Positions 54,569 through 63,927 are shown, counted from the first letter of the stretch. The stretch is 64,000 nucleotides of DNA from Clostridia bacterium (GCA_017504405.1 JAFVRG010000021.1:1-64000), one strand, 5' to 3'. Made by a program: numbers and translations. The notes: a model not told the origin generated them from the sequence alone.

Positions 54569-55459
54569 TTATTTATCTTTAAGTATTTCCGTCGCTATTT
54601 CCTCTATACGCTTCAGCTTATGATTGAGTCCCGATTTGGAGAGCGGAGGAACGGTAACTCTTGCCAGCTGAGATAGAGAAAGCTCTCTGTGCTCAACCCT
54701 TACCATCGCAATCGCCTTTAATTCTTCAGGCAATGCAGACAGCTTATTTCTCTTTACCAGCTCCTCAATCAGCCCAACAGTTTTAGACGCCGCAACAACC
54801 GTTTTTGAAATGTTACTCGCCTCACAGTTTATTATCCTGTTCGTTTCGCTCATAAACTGCTTTTCTATCTTGCTGTTGAGAAACGTAAATGTAGTATCGT
54901 TATCACCTATCAGGGCAAAGAAATCCGCTATCATAGCGCCATCCTTCATATAAAGATAACGCCTGCTCTGTCGCTCGCATTTTCTGAAACGCATATCAAG
55001 CCTGTCCATAAAATCGCAAAGCGTATCTACCCTTTCTGAGAGCGGTGACAGCTCAAGCAAAAAGGTTTTCTGTGGGTCGGAAACGTTTCCCGAGGACAAG
55101 AAAATTCCTTGAAGAAAATGAGTTTTACACAGCTTGCACTTGCAGATTTCGGATATGTTTATTTCTTCCGATTCTAAAAAGCGCTCAATATATGATGCCG
55201 CCGCAGATGAAGTAAAATTCAAAAAGTATCCGCTACGGCATCGGGGGCGGCGTGTAACCTCCGCCTCTTTTCCGTAACATTCGAGGACTAACCTTTTTGC
55301 AATTTTCAGAACGGCATCTCCGTCAACGGTTAGGCTGATACGCTTGCCCTCGTTTTGCCCTCTTGCGGTTATTATACCCAAAAGGAGCGCTCTGCGACAG
55401 CATTTTCCGAGCGGTGCGCTGTCTATTATGCTATTTTTCACATCACCCGAAAAAGACAT
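54569..55459 (-). CDS. whiA: DNA-binding protein WhiA
   Basis: A 296-residue regulator with an N-terminal LAGLIDADG-homing-endonuclease-like domain (about residues 20-190) and a C-terminal helix-turn-helix (LSQLARVTVPPLSKSGLNHKLKRIEEIA). In Bacillus it affects cell division and chromosome segregation. It shares one base with murB (TAATG), so they are translationally coupled. In many Firmicutes it follows rapZ and yvcK; here those genes are absent and murB precedes it. Confidence 0.95.
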   Translation of the reverse strand: MSFSGDVKNSIIDSAPLGKCCRRALLLGIITARGQNEGKRISLTVDGDAVLKIAKRLVLECYGKEAEVTRRPRCRSGYFLNFTSSAAASYIERFLESEEINISEICKCKLCKTHFLQGIFLSSGNVSDPQKTFLLELSPLSERVDTLCDFMDRLDMRFRKCERQSRRYLYMKDGAMIADFFALIGDNDTTFTFLNSKIEKQFMSETNRIINCEASNISKTVVAASKTVGLIEELVKRNKLSALPEELKAIAMVRVEHRELSLSQLARVTVPPLSKSGLNHKLKRIEEIATEILKDK

Positions 55460-56358
55460 TATTCCTCCAAAAGCTCAACCTCACATTCAAGGGGCTGAGC
55501 ATATTTATCCATTATGATCTGTTTAATTTTGTCTATCAAAAGCCGCACGTCGGCAGATTTAGCATTTTTTGTATTCACAATAAATCCCGAATGCTTTTCC
55601 GATACCGCAGCACCGCCAACGGACATACCCTTTAACCCTGCCCTGTCAATAAGAAGGGCGGGCGGCTCACCTGCCGTGCGACGGAATACACTCCCTGCGC
55701 TGGGCATATTTGTCGGCTGCTCTGCACGCTTGCGCCTAAGAGCGGCGTTCATATCAGACAGAATAAGGCTTTTGTCCTTATGCCGAAAGCGAAAGGTGAC
55801 GCTCAGAACTGCAATATTTTCATCAACCGACGAGCTACGGTAGGAAAAACGCATACCGTCGGAAAACAAGGTTATAATACGCTTGGCTTTGATATCGTAG
55901 CACCGTGCTGAATAGAAGCAGTCGCCAACCGATGCGCCAAATGCGCCCGCATTCATTTTTACAGCTCCTCCAACGGTTGCAGGAATACCGTACAGAAGCT
56001 CCAAGCCCGACAGCGATGCGTCTGCCATTTTCCTTATGAGCTTTGGCAGCATAACGCCAGCTCCAACGGTTATAAAATCACCGTCCCTTGAAAAGCCATC
56101 AAGCCTCTTGGTTGATATAACTACTCTCTTAGGAAAATCGGGCGGAATGAGGTTAGAGGCATTCCCAATTATCTTAAACGGTATATCGCAGGCATCGCAC
56201 TCATTTATGAGCGAAATCAGCTGCTCCGACGTATGCGGATATATCAGAACGGGAATTTCTCCACCGATTTTTATAGTTGATATTTTCGAGTACGGATAAT
56301 TTTCTATGTATTCAAAATTACCGTCCAAAAGAAAGTTTAAAAGTCTGCCGTAATTCAT
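55459..56358 (-). CDS. murB: UDP-N-acetylenolpyruvoylglucosamine reductase
   Basis: The FAD enzyme that makes UDP-MurNAc for peptidoglycan. The 299-residue protein has the FAD-binding blocks IKIGGEIPVLIYPHT and GLELLYGIPATVGGAVKMNAGAFG, the serine proton donor region PSAGSVFRR and the C-terminal Glu in the VELLEE tail region. It is of the shorter Gram-positive type (type II). It sits between recN and whiA. Confidence 0.95.
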   Translation of the reverse strand: MNYGRLLNFLLDGNFEYIENYPYSKISTIKIGGEIPVLIYPHTSEQLISLINECDACDIPFKIIGNASNLIPPDFPKRVVISTKRLDGFSRDGDFITVGAGVMLPKLIRKMADASLSGLELLYGIPATVGGAVKMNAGAFGASVGDCFYSARCYDIKAKRIITLFSDGMRFSYRSSSVDENIAVLSVTFRFRHKDKSLILSDMNAALRRKRAEQPTNMPSAGSVFRRTAGEPPALLIDRAGLKGMSVGGAAVSEKHSGFIVNTKNAKSADVRLLIDKIKQIIMDKYAQPLECEVELLEE

Positions 56359-56412
56359 AAAAGCCCCCTGTGGTTGCTTTTATATGTTATGAAAAGCCGA
56401 CGTATAAGTTGA

Positions 56413-58098
56413 CTATTCTGCGCCCATCAGCATATCAATTGCGGCGAGGCGCTGGGAATCGGTTACGTTAATTCCGCCGAGTATTCTCGACAGCTCGTCT
56501 ATTCTGCCCGATTGGTCAAGCTCCCTGACCGAGGTTTCTGTGCCGAACATACCCTCGGATTTCGATATGAGAAGGTGTGTGTCGGCAAGAGATGCGATTT
56601 GCGCCGAATGAGTAACGCAAAGCACCTGCGAGCCGTCGGATGCCGATTTCAGCTTCATTCCTATCTTTCGTGCGGTCTTGCCCGACACGCCCGAATCTAT
56701 CTCGTCATATATGACGGTGCCTATTCCGTCACAGTCCGCCATAACGCTTTTGAGCGAGAGCATAATTCTCGCCAGCTCACCGCCGCTCGCTATCCTGTCA
56801 AGCGGCATAGGCTCTATTCCCGCATTGGGGGAAATGAGAAAATTAACGTTGTCACAGCCGTACTTATCAAACCGTTGAACTCCGTCTACGACGAGCGGCT
56901 TTACCGAGCATACAAAGCCAACCTTCGGCATATCCAAAAAGGATAGTGAATCGCAAACTGCCGTTTCGAGCAGCTGCGCTGCGGCTATTCTCCGCTCTCT
57001 CAGCTTTTTAGCGCACGTCGAGAGAGCGTGCTCGGCATCTCTTATATCGTTGCATATATCCTCACGGGTTTCCTCGGAATTTTCAAATCTTGCGAGCTTT
57101 TCCTTTGCGCCGTTATAAAACTCAAGTATCTTTTCGATACTGTCGCCGTATTTCTTCTTCACCCTGTCAATAGCATTCAGCCGTGACTGGATTTTATCTA
57201 TAAGCTCTACGGGGTCGCCGTCAAAGCCGTCGGTATACCCCGACACCGTATCGGCAATATCCTCAATTTTAATTCTGCACTCCTCAAGCCCGTCTGCGAG
57301 CTCCTCTGCCTCGGGTATTGTCTCTGCAAGTGCTCTGAGTGAGGTAATCGAGCGTTCAAGAATGTAGATTGCGTTTGCCTTTTCCCCATTTTTGAGCGCT
57401 CTGCATACAAAGCCTGCGTGGCGTGTTATCTTCTCAATGTTTTTTAGCTTTTCAAGCCTGTCCTCAAGGATTTCAACCTCGCCCTCCTTGAGCTTCAACG
57501 CCTCGATTTCAGAGGTCTGATAGCGAAGAACGTCAATAACTCTTTCCTTTTCCTCAAGCTCCTTGTCGTGGTCGGCAAGCGCTCGGCGAAGCGAGAGCAT
57601 TTTTTTGTAAATCTCGCTGTATTCGGAAAGCAGCTCGGAATTTTTAGCATAGCTGTCGAGCATTTCTATATGCGAGGATTTGCTGACGAGAGCTATATTA
57701 TCATTCTGACCGTGTATCGTTATGAGCGATGCCGAGATTTCACGCAGAGTCGATATGCTGACGGGGGCGCCGTTTATCTTAATCGACGAGTGCCCGTCGG
57801 TTGAAAAAGTACGGCTGATGACTATTTTGCCCTCCTCGTCAAGAGCTATCTCCTGTGCCGAAAGAGCCAAGAGTGCTGCATCATTAAGCTCTCCAAAGAC
57901 TGCGCTGACGCTCGCACGGGACTCTCCACGCCTTATCAATGTCTTATCCGCTCTCGCTCCGAGTATTAAGTTTATAGAATCAATGATAATCGACTTACCT
58001 GCGCCCGTTTCTCCCGTCAAAGCCGTGAAGCCCTGCGAAAAATCAATGGACACATTCCTGATTACCGCAATGTTTTCTATATGCAAGGATAAAAGCAT
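56413..58098 (-). CDS. recN: DNA repair protein RecN
   Basis: An SMC-like ATPase acting early at double-strand breaks. The 561-residue protein has Walker A GETGAGKSIIID (residues 30-41), a long central coiled coil (about 150-370), and the C-terminal ABC signature ASGGELARIMLSLK and Walker B (VIYDEIDSGVSG). The argR-recN order is conserved; in many spore formers spoIVB and spo0A come next, but here murB does. Confidence 0.97.
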   Translation of the reverse strand: MLLSLHIENIAVIRNVSIDFSQGFTALTGETGAGKSIIIDSINLILGARADKTLIRRGESRASVSAVFGELNDAALLALSAQEIALDEEGKIVISRTFSTDGHSSIKINGAPVSISTLREISASLITIHGQNDNIALVSKSSHIEMLDSYAKNSELLSEYSEIYKKMLSLRRALADHDKELEEKERVIDVLRYQTSEIEALKLKEGEVEILEDRLEKLKNIEKITRHAGFVCRALKNGEKANAIYILERSITSLRALAETIPEAEELADGLEECRIKIEDIADTVSGYTDGFDGDPVELIDKIQSRLNAIDRVKKKYGDSIEKILEFYNGAKEKLARFENSEETREDICNDIRDAEHALSTCAKKLRERRIAAAQLLETAVCDSLSFLDMPKVGFVCSVKPLVVDGVQRFDKYGCDNVNFLISPNAGIEPMPLDRIASGGELARIMLSLKSVMADCDGIGTVIYDEIDSGVSGKTARKIGMKLKSASDGSQVLCVTHSAQIASLADTHLLISKSEGMFGTETSVRELDQSGRIDELSRILGGINVTDSQRLAAIDMLMGAE

Positions 58099-58110
58099 TT
58101 TCTACTCCTG

Positions 58111-58563
58111 TCAAATGGTATTGAGAAGCCGTATGAGCTTCTCTCCGAAGGTTTCGGCAATTTTTTCATTTCGTGTGACAACCAGCACGGTATCATCTCC
58201 TGCTATTGAGCCGAGAAGCCCCGACATACCGAGACCGTCAACGTACGCTCCAACAGCATTAGCCATTCCGGGAATGGTTTTGATAACCACTAAATTGACG
58301 GCATAGTCAATCTTCATTATCGCACCTGAAAGTCCCTTGCTGTAATTCGATGCGTGGACTCTGCCTGAAACGTGCGCCGCATACTTGTACTGTCCTCTGC
58401 TGCCCGCAACCTTAATGAGATTTAATTCCTTAATATCCCTCGAAACAGTTGCCTGAGCCGCTATCACGCCCTCGTTATCCAGGCGCTCAACCAGCTCCTC
58501 CTGAGTTTCTATCTCATATTTTTCGATTAATTCGAGAATTTTCTGCTGTCTTATGTTTTTCAT
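58111..58563 (-). CDS. argR: Arginine repressor ArgR/AhrC
   Basis: A 150-residue regulator of arginine metabolism. The N-terminal winged helix-turn-helix (MKNIRQQKILELIEKYEIETQEELVERL, with ATVSRDIKELNL as recognition helix) is followed by the arginine-binding hexamer domain (GSIAGDDTVLVVTRNE). I take the ATG at 58563, five bases after GAGG; a GTG two codons upstream is embedded in the ribosome binding site. No arginine biosynthesis gene is in the window. Confidence 0.96.
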   Translation of the reverse strand: MKNIRQQKILELIEKYEIETQEELVERLDNEGVIAAQATVSRDIKELNLIKVAGSRGQYKYAAHVSGRVHASNYSKGLSGAIMKIDYAVNLVVIKTIPGMANAVGAYVDGLGMSGLLGSIAGDDTVLVVTRNEKIAETFGEKLIRLLNTI

Positions 58564-58570
58564 ATTCACC

Positions 58571-59443
58571 TCAGTTATATTTTGCGTTAGACATCTTCAT
58601 TTTCAGACAGAGCTTATCAATTGTTGCGTTTCCGCCAAAGGTGATAAATTTAACGCTCCTGTCAGCCGTACGTATTCTGATGGTTTGCTGCGGCTCTATA
58701 TCGCACACACTTCTACCGTCAGCCATCAACGCAATGCTCGTTCCCCTATCACTCGTGTTCTTGACCTCTATAACGGTGTCCGCACCGAAAATCATTGAAC
58801 GTCCAAAGAATGAGTGCGGAGCTATCGGCGTGACGCAAATAGCCTTTATAGCCGTATCAAGAACAGGGCCGCCGCCCGACATTGAATATCCCGTCGAGCC
58901 ACTCGGCGTAGCAATTACGAGAGAATCCGAGGAGTATTCGAGCGAGCTGTGTCCTCCCTCGGAAATTTCATACTCTATCATTCGCCCCTTTTCGTGATGC
59001 GTCAATACAAAATCATTCATAGCGAGGGGCATTTCCTTATCAGCATTGCCCGGCAGCTCTGCGGCAATCAACATTCTGTCGGCTATTTTATACTCACCGC
59101 TGAAAATTTTTTCGATAGGCTCCAAATTATCCTCGTCAAGCTGAGTGAGATAACCGAGATGCCCCTTATTTATAGCGAGAATGGGAATATCCTCACGTAT
59201 TGCATACTTACTTGCATCGAGGACCGAGCCGTCACCGCCAATGACGGTTATCAGCTGCGCATCCCTCGGAAAAGAAGCCTTATAGTAATACTCAACCGCA
59301 GAAAGCCCCGCTCCTCTGTGCAAATCCGATATGTACACAGATGCTCCGTGCGAGGTGAAAATCTCACACACACGGCTCGTCAGCACGTAATCCACGTCAC
59401 GCATTGAGTTAGGCATTATCACTATTTTGTTAATCGTATTCAT
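58571..59443 (-). CDS. nadK: NAD kinase
   Basis: Phosphorylates NAD to NADP. The 290-residue protein has the catalytic GGDGSVLDA (about residues 66-74), the NE/D-type ATTPSGSTGYS-like block (here ATPSGSTGYSMSGGGPV) and the C-terminal beta domain with SDRGTSIALMADG. I take the ATG at 59443, following AGGGTGG; a GTG upstream lies in the ribosome binding site. The tlyA-nadK-argR-recN order is conserved in Clostridia. Confidence 0.97.
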   Translation of the reverse strand: MNTINKIVIMPNSMRDVDYVLTSRVCEIFTSHGASVYISDLHRGAGLSAVEYYYKASFPRDAQLITVIGGDGSVLDASKYAIREDIPILAINKGHLGYLTQLDEDNLEPIEKIFSGEYKIADRMLIAAELPGNADKEMPLAMNDFVLTHHEKGRMIEYEISEGGHSSLEYSSDSLVIATPSGSTGYSMSGGGPVLDTAIKAICVTPIAPHSFFGRSMIFGADTVIEVKNTSDRGTSIALMADGRSVCDIEPQQTIRIRTADRSVKFITFGGNATIDKLCLKMKMSNAKYN

Positions 59444-59461
59444 ATAAACCACCCTTGCAGT

Positions 59462-60184
59462 CTATTTTTTTCTGAAATAAGCGAGGTATTCCTCATTTCC
59501 GTCACCGCCGAGTATAGGCGAGGTTATTGAGCCGACAGGCTCAAAGCCGAGAGTTGTCGCAAAGGTAATTATTTCCTCTCTTGCTCCTTTGCGAAGTCGC
59601 TCGTCCTTTACTATTCCCTTTTTACCGACACCCGAGCGTCCGACCTCAAATTGCGGCTTGATAAGCGTTATGAGCTTACCCCCGACATCAAGAATTTCCG
59701 CCACCGAGGGCAGAATAAGGCGCTGAGAAATAAAGGAAACGTCGATAACAACGGTATCTATCCTTTTGTCGAAATCAGCCCTTGAAAGATAGCGAGCATT
59801 ACATTTCTCACGGCTCTCAACCCGAGCATTCTCTCTCAATGTGGGATGAAGCTGATTTATACCCGAATCAACGGCATAAACAAATTCAGCTCCGTGAGAA
59901 AGCAGGCAATCGGTAAATCCGCCCGAGGATGCTCCTATATCAAGACAAATATCGCCCGAAACGTCTATTTCAAACGCATCTATCGCTCCCTTTAGCTTAT
60001 ATCCTCCACGGCTCACGTACTCCATACTGTCGGTAACGGAAAGCCTTGCTCCGTCTCCGACATCAAACGACGGCTTATCAACTACTCTGCCGTTCACCGA
60101 AACGCCGCCCTCAGCTATCATTCTCTGAGCGGCAGTACGGCTGACAGCATAGTCGTTTTCAACCATATATAAATCAAGCCTCAT
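59462..60184 (-). CDS. tlyA: TlyA family rRNA 2'-O-methyltransferase
   Basis: A 240-residue S4-domain plus FtsJ-like methyltransferase. Residues 1-60 are the RNA-binding S4 domain (RLDLYMVENDYAVSRTAAQRMIAEGG), followed by the SAM site DIGASSGGFTDCLLSHGA (about residues 81-98) and a K-D-K-type catalytic set. Family members methylate ribose in 16S and 23S rRNA. I start at the ATG at 60184, which overlaps the ispA stop (TGATATG); the upstream extension lies inside ispA. Called haemolysin in older annotation. Confidence 0.93.
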   Translation of the reverse strand: MRLDLYMVENDYAVSRTAAQRMIAEGGVSVNGRVVDKPSFDVGDGARLSVTDSMEYVSRGGYKLKGAIDAFEIDVSGDICLDIGASSGGFTDCLLSHGAEFVYAVDSGINQLHPTLRENARVESREKCNARYLSRADFDKRIDTVVIDVSFISQRLILPSVAEILDVGGKLITLIKPQFEVGRSGVGKKGIVKDERLRKGAREEIITFATTLGFEPVGSITSPILGGDGNEEYLAYFRKK

Positions 60185-60185
60185 A

Positions 60186-61070
60186 TCACTTGTTTCTCGC
60201 AAGAAGATACTTGGCAAGCTCACACAAGGACTCGCAGTCAGGCATATTTCCGACAGCCATAACAGCCTCGCCTGTGATGCGCTCTGCCGTTTTTCTCGCC
60301 TCGTCTATGCTCATAAAGGAGAGAAATGTCGTTTTTCCGTTTTCCAAATCGCTTCCAATACTCTTTCCGAGCGTGGAAAAATCTCCCGTTCTATCGAGAA
60401 TATCGTCAATTATCTGAAAGGCATAGCCTATTTTCTCAGCGTACTCAACCGCACGTGAGCGAATGTCAGCGCTTGCCCCTGCTGCAATACAGCCGAGCTC
60501 AGCCGCCGCCCTTATGAGAGCGCCTGTTTTCTTCTGATGCAGGTGGGTGAGGGTTTCAAAGGATATTTGTTTTCCCTCCGAGCTCATATCAATAATCTGA
60601 CCGCCAATCATACCGACAGCGCCTGCGGCACGGGACAGGGTCAAAACCGCATCTCTAATCTGCTCCGCATCTGCGCCCGAGGCGGCAATAGCCTCAAAGG
60701 CAAGCGTGAGGAGCGCATCTCCAGCAAGGGTAGCGACTGCCTCTCCGTAAACCTTGTGATTTGTGGGCTTACCCCTGCGGAAATCATCGTTATCCATACA
60801 GGGCAAATCGTCGTGTATCAAGGAATAGGTGTGAATGAACTCGACAGCGGCGGCAAATGAAAGTGCCGCCTCGTCCTTTGCGCCGAGAATACGGGCAAAT
60901 TCAAGCGTCAAGTACGGACGTATTCTCTTGCCGCCTGCAAAAACGCTGTAGCTCATCGAGTCAAACACAGGCGCAATTTCGGCATCGCTATTAGCCAGAA
61001 GATGGCGCATTTTTTCCTCAACGGCTGTTGATGATTTTTTTAATTCTTCCTCGATTTTATTTAGCATCAT
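60186..61070 (-). CDS. ispA: Farnesyl diphosphate synthase (polyprenyl synthetase)
   Basis: Condenses IPP with DMAPP or GPP to make C15 isoprenoid diphosphates. The 294-residue protein has both Asp-rich motifs: HDDLPCMDNDDFRRG (first, about residues 92-106) and QIIDDILD (second). The xseB-ispA-tlyA neighbours are normal, but dxs, usually between ispA and tlyA, is missing. The start overlaps xseB by 14 bases. Confidence 0.96.
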   Translation of the reverse strand: MMLNKIEEELKKSSTAVEEKMRHLLANSDAEIAPVFDSMSYSVFAGGKRIRPYLTLEFARILGAKDEAALSFAAAVEFIHTYSLIHDDLPCMDNDDFRRGKPTNHKVYGEAVATLAGDALLTLAFEAIAASGADAEQIRDAVLTLSRAAGAVGMIGGQIIDMSSEGKQISFETLTHLHQKKTGALIRAAAELGCIAAGASADIRSRAVEYAEKIGYAFQIIDDILDRTGDFSTLGKSIGSDLENGKTTFLSFMSIDEARKTAERITGEAVMAVGNMPDCESLCELAKYLLARNK

Positions 61071-61287
61071 TATCCGAAAAATCCTTTTCCTCTATTCCGT
61101 TTGCGCCTTCAACGAGGATTTTTACCCTTTGCTCAGCCTCCTCAAGGCTCTTGTTGCAAAATCTTACGAGAGCAACGCCTTCCTCAAAAAGCGAGAGTGA
61201 TTCATCAAGCGTAACGCTCTCACGTTCAAGACTCTCCGCTATATCACCGAGGCGCTTCATAGCCTCTTCAAATTTCATATTTTCCAT
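61057..61287 (-). CDS. xseB: Exodeoxyribonuclease VII small subunit
   Basis: A 76-residue helical subunit: KFEEAMKRLGDIAESLERESVTLDESLSLFEEGVALVRFCN is the family hallmark. It forms a complex with several copies per XseA. The gene lies three bases after xseA and overlaps ispA. Confidence 0.96.
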   Translation of the reverse strand: MENMKFEEAMKRLGDIAESLERESVTLDESLSLFEEGVALVRFCNKSLEEAEQRVKILVEGANGIEEKDFSDNDAK

Positions 61288-61290
61288 AAT

Positions 61291-62496
61291 CTATACATTC
61301 CTTTTCTTGTCCGTTATCTTAGCAAAAAGCTCGCCGTTTTGAAGGATAACACCCACGTTATCGCCAATACCGACCTTATCCACGTCGGCAATGCTCTCTC
61401 CGTTCTTATCTACCGTCACTGAATAGCCACGGGCAAGAACCGACATAGGATTCAATGCCGACAGACGTGCGCTATACTCGGATAGCTGCGCTTTTTTAAC
61501 GGAGAGAAGCCTTTCACGTGAAGAATTGATAGCTTGCTCCAGCATCAGTGTACGCATCTTGCGCTCGTTGTAGTAACGCTCGCTCTGCGACCTTATGCCT
61601 CTGTTAAAGATTGATTGGACCGCTTCCTTGAAAATTCGTATTTTTTTCTCAACCGATGCCCTCATTGCAAGATACTCTGCAATAAATCCGCTCATCAGCG
61701 AGGTGGCATCTGGAACTGCCAGCTCTGCCGCCGCACTCGGTGTTGCGGCACGCACGTCCGCAACAAAATCGGCAATTGTAAAGTCAGTTTCGTGTCCAAC
61801 CGCCGAAATTACGGGAATTTCGGATGCGTATATCTCACGGGCGAGGCGTTCATCGTTAAACGCCCACAAGTCCTCAATAGAGCCTCCGCCACGCCCGACT
61901 ATTATTACGTCGGCTGACCTGTGCTCGTTAAAAAATCTTATTCCCGAAACAATGCTCTCTGCCGCTCCGTCCCCCTGCACCAATGCAGGAAAGAGGAGAA
62001 TTTTTGCCATTGGAAACCGTCTTCCTGTGACATTTATTATATCCCTGACTGCCGCACCTGTCGGCGAGGTAACTACACCCACCGTTTTTGGCGTTATCGG
62101 CAACGGCTTCTTATGTGCAGGGTTAAATAACCCCTCGGCATCAAGTCGTTGCTTTAATTGCTCAAATGCAACGTAAAGAGCTCCGATTCCGTCAGGCTCC
62201 ATATCCGTAACGTAGAGCTGGTACGAGCCGTCCTTGACGTAAACCGAAACACTGCCAGAAAGGAGTACCTTCATTCCGTTTTCGGGCAAAAATTTCAGCT
62301 TATACGCAGAGGAGCGGAACATAACGCATCTGATAACTGCATTTTCGTCCTTTACAGAGAAATAGAGATGCCCGCTGCCGTGACTTTTGAAGTTGGATAT
62401 TTCTCCTCTGACTCTGAGCAAATGAAGCTCGGGGGAATTGTCAATCAAAAGCTTAATTCTGTCATTAAGCTCTGTTACCGATATGACATCCGACAT
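61291..62496 (-). CDS. xseA: Exodeoxyribonuclease VII large subunit
   Basis: The catalytic subunit of the single-strand exonuclease ExoVII. It has the N-terminal OB fold (LRVRGEISNFKSHGSGHLYFSVKDENA), the catalytic domain (VVTSPTGAAVRDIINV, IIVGRGGGSIEDLWAFN, SAVGHETDFTIADFVAD) and a coiled-coil C-terminus. I place the start at 62496 because GAGGGGGTGA is five bases upstream; 13 extra upstream codons lie in the end of the Kae1-like gene. The product is 401 residues. Confidence 0.97.
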   Translation of the reverse strand: MSDVISVTELNDRIKLLIDNSPELHLLRVRGEISNFKSHGSGHLYFSVKDENAVIRCVMFRSSAYKLKFLPENGMKVLLSGSVSVYVKDGSYQLYVTDMEPDGIGALYVAFEQLKQRLDAEGLFNPAHKKPLPITPKTVGVVTSPTGAAVRDIINVTGRRFPMAKILLFPALVQGDGAAESIVSGIRFFNEHRSADVIIVGRGGGSIEDLWAFNDERLAREIYASEIPVISAVGHETDFTIADFVADVRAATPSAAAELAVPDATSLMSGFIAEYLAMRASVEKKIRIFKEAVQSIFNRGIRSQSERYYNERKMRTLMLEQAINSSRERLLSVKKAQLSEYSARLSALNPMSVLARGYSVTVDKNGESIADVDKVGIGDNVGVILQNGELFAKITDKKRNV

Positions 62497-62509
62497 TGGG
62501 CTCACCCCC

Positions 62510-63460
62510 TCATTTATTTTTGCTATTGTATGCACGCAGGGTTAAGTATGCAATTCCCACGGCGTTGTCGGATGACAGCGAGGGCTCTGCAAACCAAGCG
62601 TTGTATTTTTTCCTGATTTTATCCTTTATTATCGAATTACTCATAACGCCGCCCGCAAAGAGTACAGGAATATCGTGATGCTCTGCAAGTAGAGCCGACG
62701 TCATTTTATCAAGTGTTTTTGCAACGTATTCAAGTGTATAGCGAGCTATATATTCTCTGCTCTTACCCTCGGATATGAGCCTTGCCACCGAATTTTCAAG
62801 TCCCGAGAAATTAGCCCACGTTCCCTTTACGCTCACGGGAAGTCCGATTTTTTCGTTACACTCGAGCGCCAATCTCTCGATGGCGGGTCCGCAAGGGAAT
62901 TTAAGCCCCAGACTCACGCCTATTCTGTCAATTGCCTGCCCTGCGTTGAGGTCAAGAGTGCCGCCGATTTTTTCACATAAAAAACCGTTGTCGGTGGGCG
63001 TGACGAGCAAAAGCTCGGTTGTACCGCCCGATACGTGATAGGCGGCAAACTTACCGTTCAAAAGGTTCAGAGCGCCCGAGGAATGTATCGCCGCCATAAT
63101 GTGACCGCACTGATGCGAAAAGCAAAAATGCTCACAGCCGACAGCGGTACTCACGGCACTTGCAACCGATACCCCCGCAAGAAAGCACGGCATATACGAG
63201 CCCTCGACGTTACGTGGCTTATCAGATACGCCAACCGCCACTATCTCGCAGTCGTCAAGCATATCCTTTGCCCTCTCCATAATGATTGGAATGTTCTTCG
63301 TATGTGCAAAGAGCGCATCCGACTGACGAAGTCCTCGCTCTCCGCACGCAACCTCGAGCGGCATTTTCAGATTAGCAATCAACTCTCCCCCAAGAGAAAC
63401 AATGCCGAGCGAGGTTGTGTAATTGCTGGTATCTATGCCAAGAATTACTTTATTTTTCAT
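62510..63460 (-). CDS. Kae1/TsaD-like peptidase M22 family paralogue
   Basis: A 316-residue ASKHA-fold protein of the TsaD (Kae1, Gcp) superfamily. It has LGIDTSNYTTSLGIV at the start, the metal-binding pair in SHQCGHIMAA (TsaD has HxxGH-type), VSGGTTELLLV, and GGTLDLNAGQAIDRIG in place of GETRDDAAGEAFDK. It differs enough from TsaD that it is more likely the clostridial paralogue found beside xseA than the tRNA t6A enzyme. I start at the ATG at 63460 since the upstream frame lies in nusB; the ribosome binding site is weak. Function unproven. Confidence 0.8.
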   Translation of the reverse strand: MKNKVILGIDTSNYTTSLGIVSLGGELIANLKMPLEVACGERGLRQSDALFAHTKNIPIIMERAKDMLDDCEIVAVGVSDKPRNVEGSYMPCFLAGVSVASAVSTAVGCEHFCFSHQCGHIMAAIHSSGALNLLNGKFAAYHVSGGTTELLLVTPTDNGFLCEKIGGTLDLNAGQAIDRIGVSLGLKFPCGPAIERLALECNEKIGLPVSVKGTWANFSGLENSVARLISEGKSREYIARYTLEYVAKTLDKMTSALLAEHHDIPVLFAGGVMSNSIIKDKIRKKYNAWFAEPSLSSDNAVGIAYLTLRAYNSKNK

Positions 63461-63467
63461 TCTTCGC

Positions 63468-63860
63468 TTACGCTTCCTTGGCAACGGCATTCAGAACACC
63501 GTTTATAAACGTTTTGGTTTTCTCATCATCGTATTTTTTGGAAAGCTCTATCGCCTCGTTTATCGACACCTTGTTAGGAATGTCGGTATAGAGGATTTCA
63601 TAAACTGCGAGCCTTATTATGGCCGCCGAGACGTTTGAAATCCTGTTACGCTTCCAATTAGCAAAATGCTTATCTGCGACAGCATCAAGCTCGGCGCATT
63701 TCTCCTCGACGCCGAAGAATATTTCCCTCACGTAAGCATCGTCAGCACACTCTCTGTTTTCTATCGCATCGGCATAAAATTTTTCGGCATCCGCATCGGT
63801 ATTGAACGAACGCTCAAATAAAATTGAAAATGCCAAATCTCTCGCTTCTCTTCTGTTCAT
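63468..63860 (-). CDS. nusB: Transcription antitermination protein NusB
   Basis: A 130-residue all-helical RNA-binding protein that joins NusE in rRNA antitermination. It shows NRREARDLAFSILFERSF at the start and ISNVSAAIIRLAVYEILYTDIPNKVSINEAIELSKKYDDEKTKTFINGVLNAV at the end, matching the family. It is the first gene of the long operon; AAGGAC is the likely ribosome binding site. Confidence 0.96.
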   Translation of the reverse strand: MNRREARDLAFSILFERSFNTDADAEKFYADAIENRECADDAYVREIFFGVEEKCAELDAVADKHFANWKRNRISNVSAAIIRLAVYEILYTDIPNKVSINEAIELSKKYDDEKTKTFINGVLNAVAKEA

Positions 63861-63898
63861 TATAAATTAGTCCTTATTATATATATTGTGTAAATTAT

Positions 63899-63927
63899 AT
63901 TATACATATATTTTTCTTAATTGTCAA
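63899..63927 (-). promoter_or_regulatory. Consensus sigma-A promoter of the nusB operon
   Basis: The minus strand has TTGACA (63922-63927), a 17-base spacer and TATAAT (63899-63904), a perfect match. No convincing terminator was seen on the minus strand from here to 44499. Confidence 0.92.

Noticed and set aside
60186..60223. The longer tlyA start at 60223
   Set aside because: The extra 13 residues lie in the end of ispA and precede the S4 domain, which normally starts the protein.
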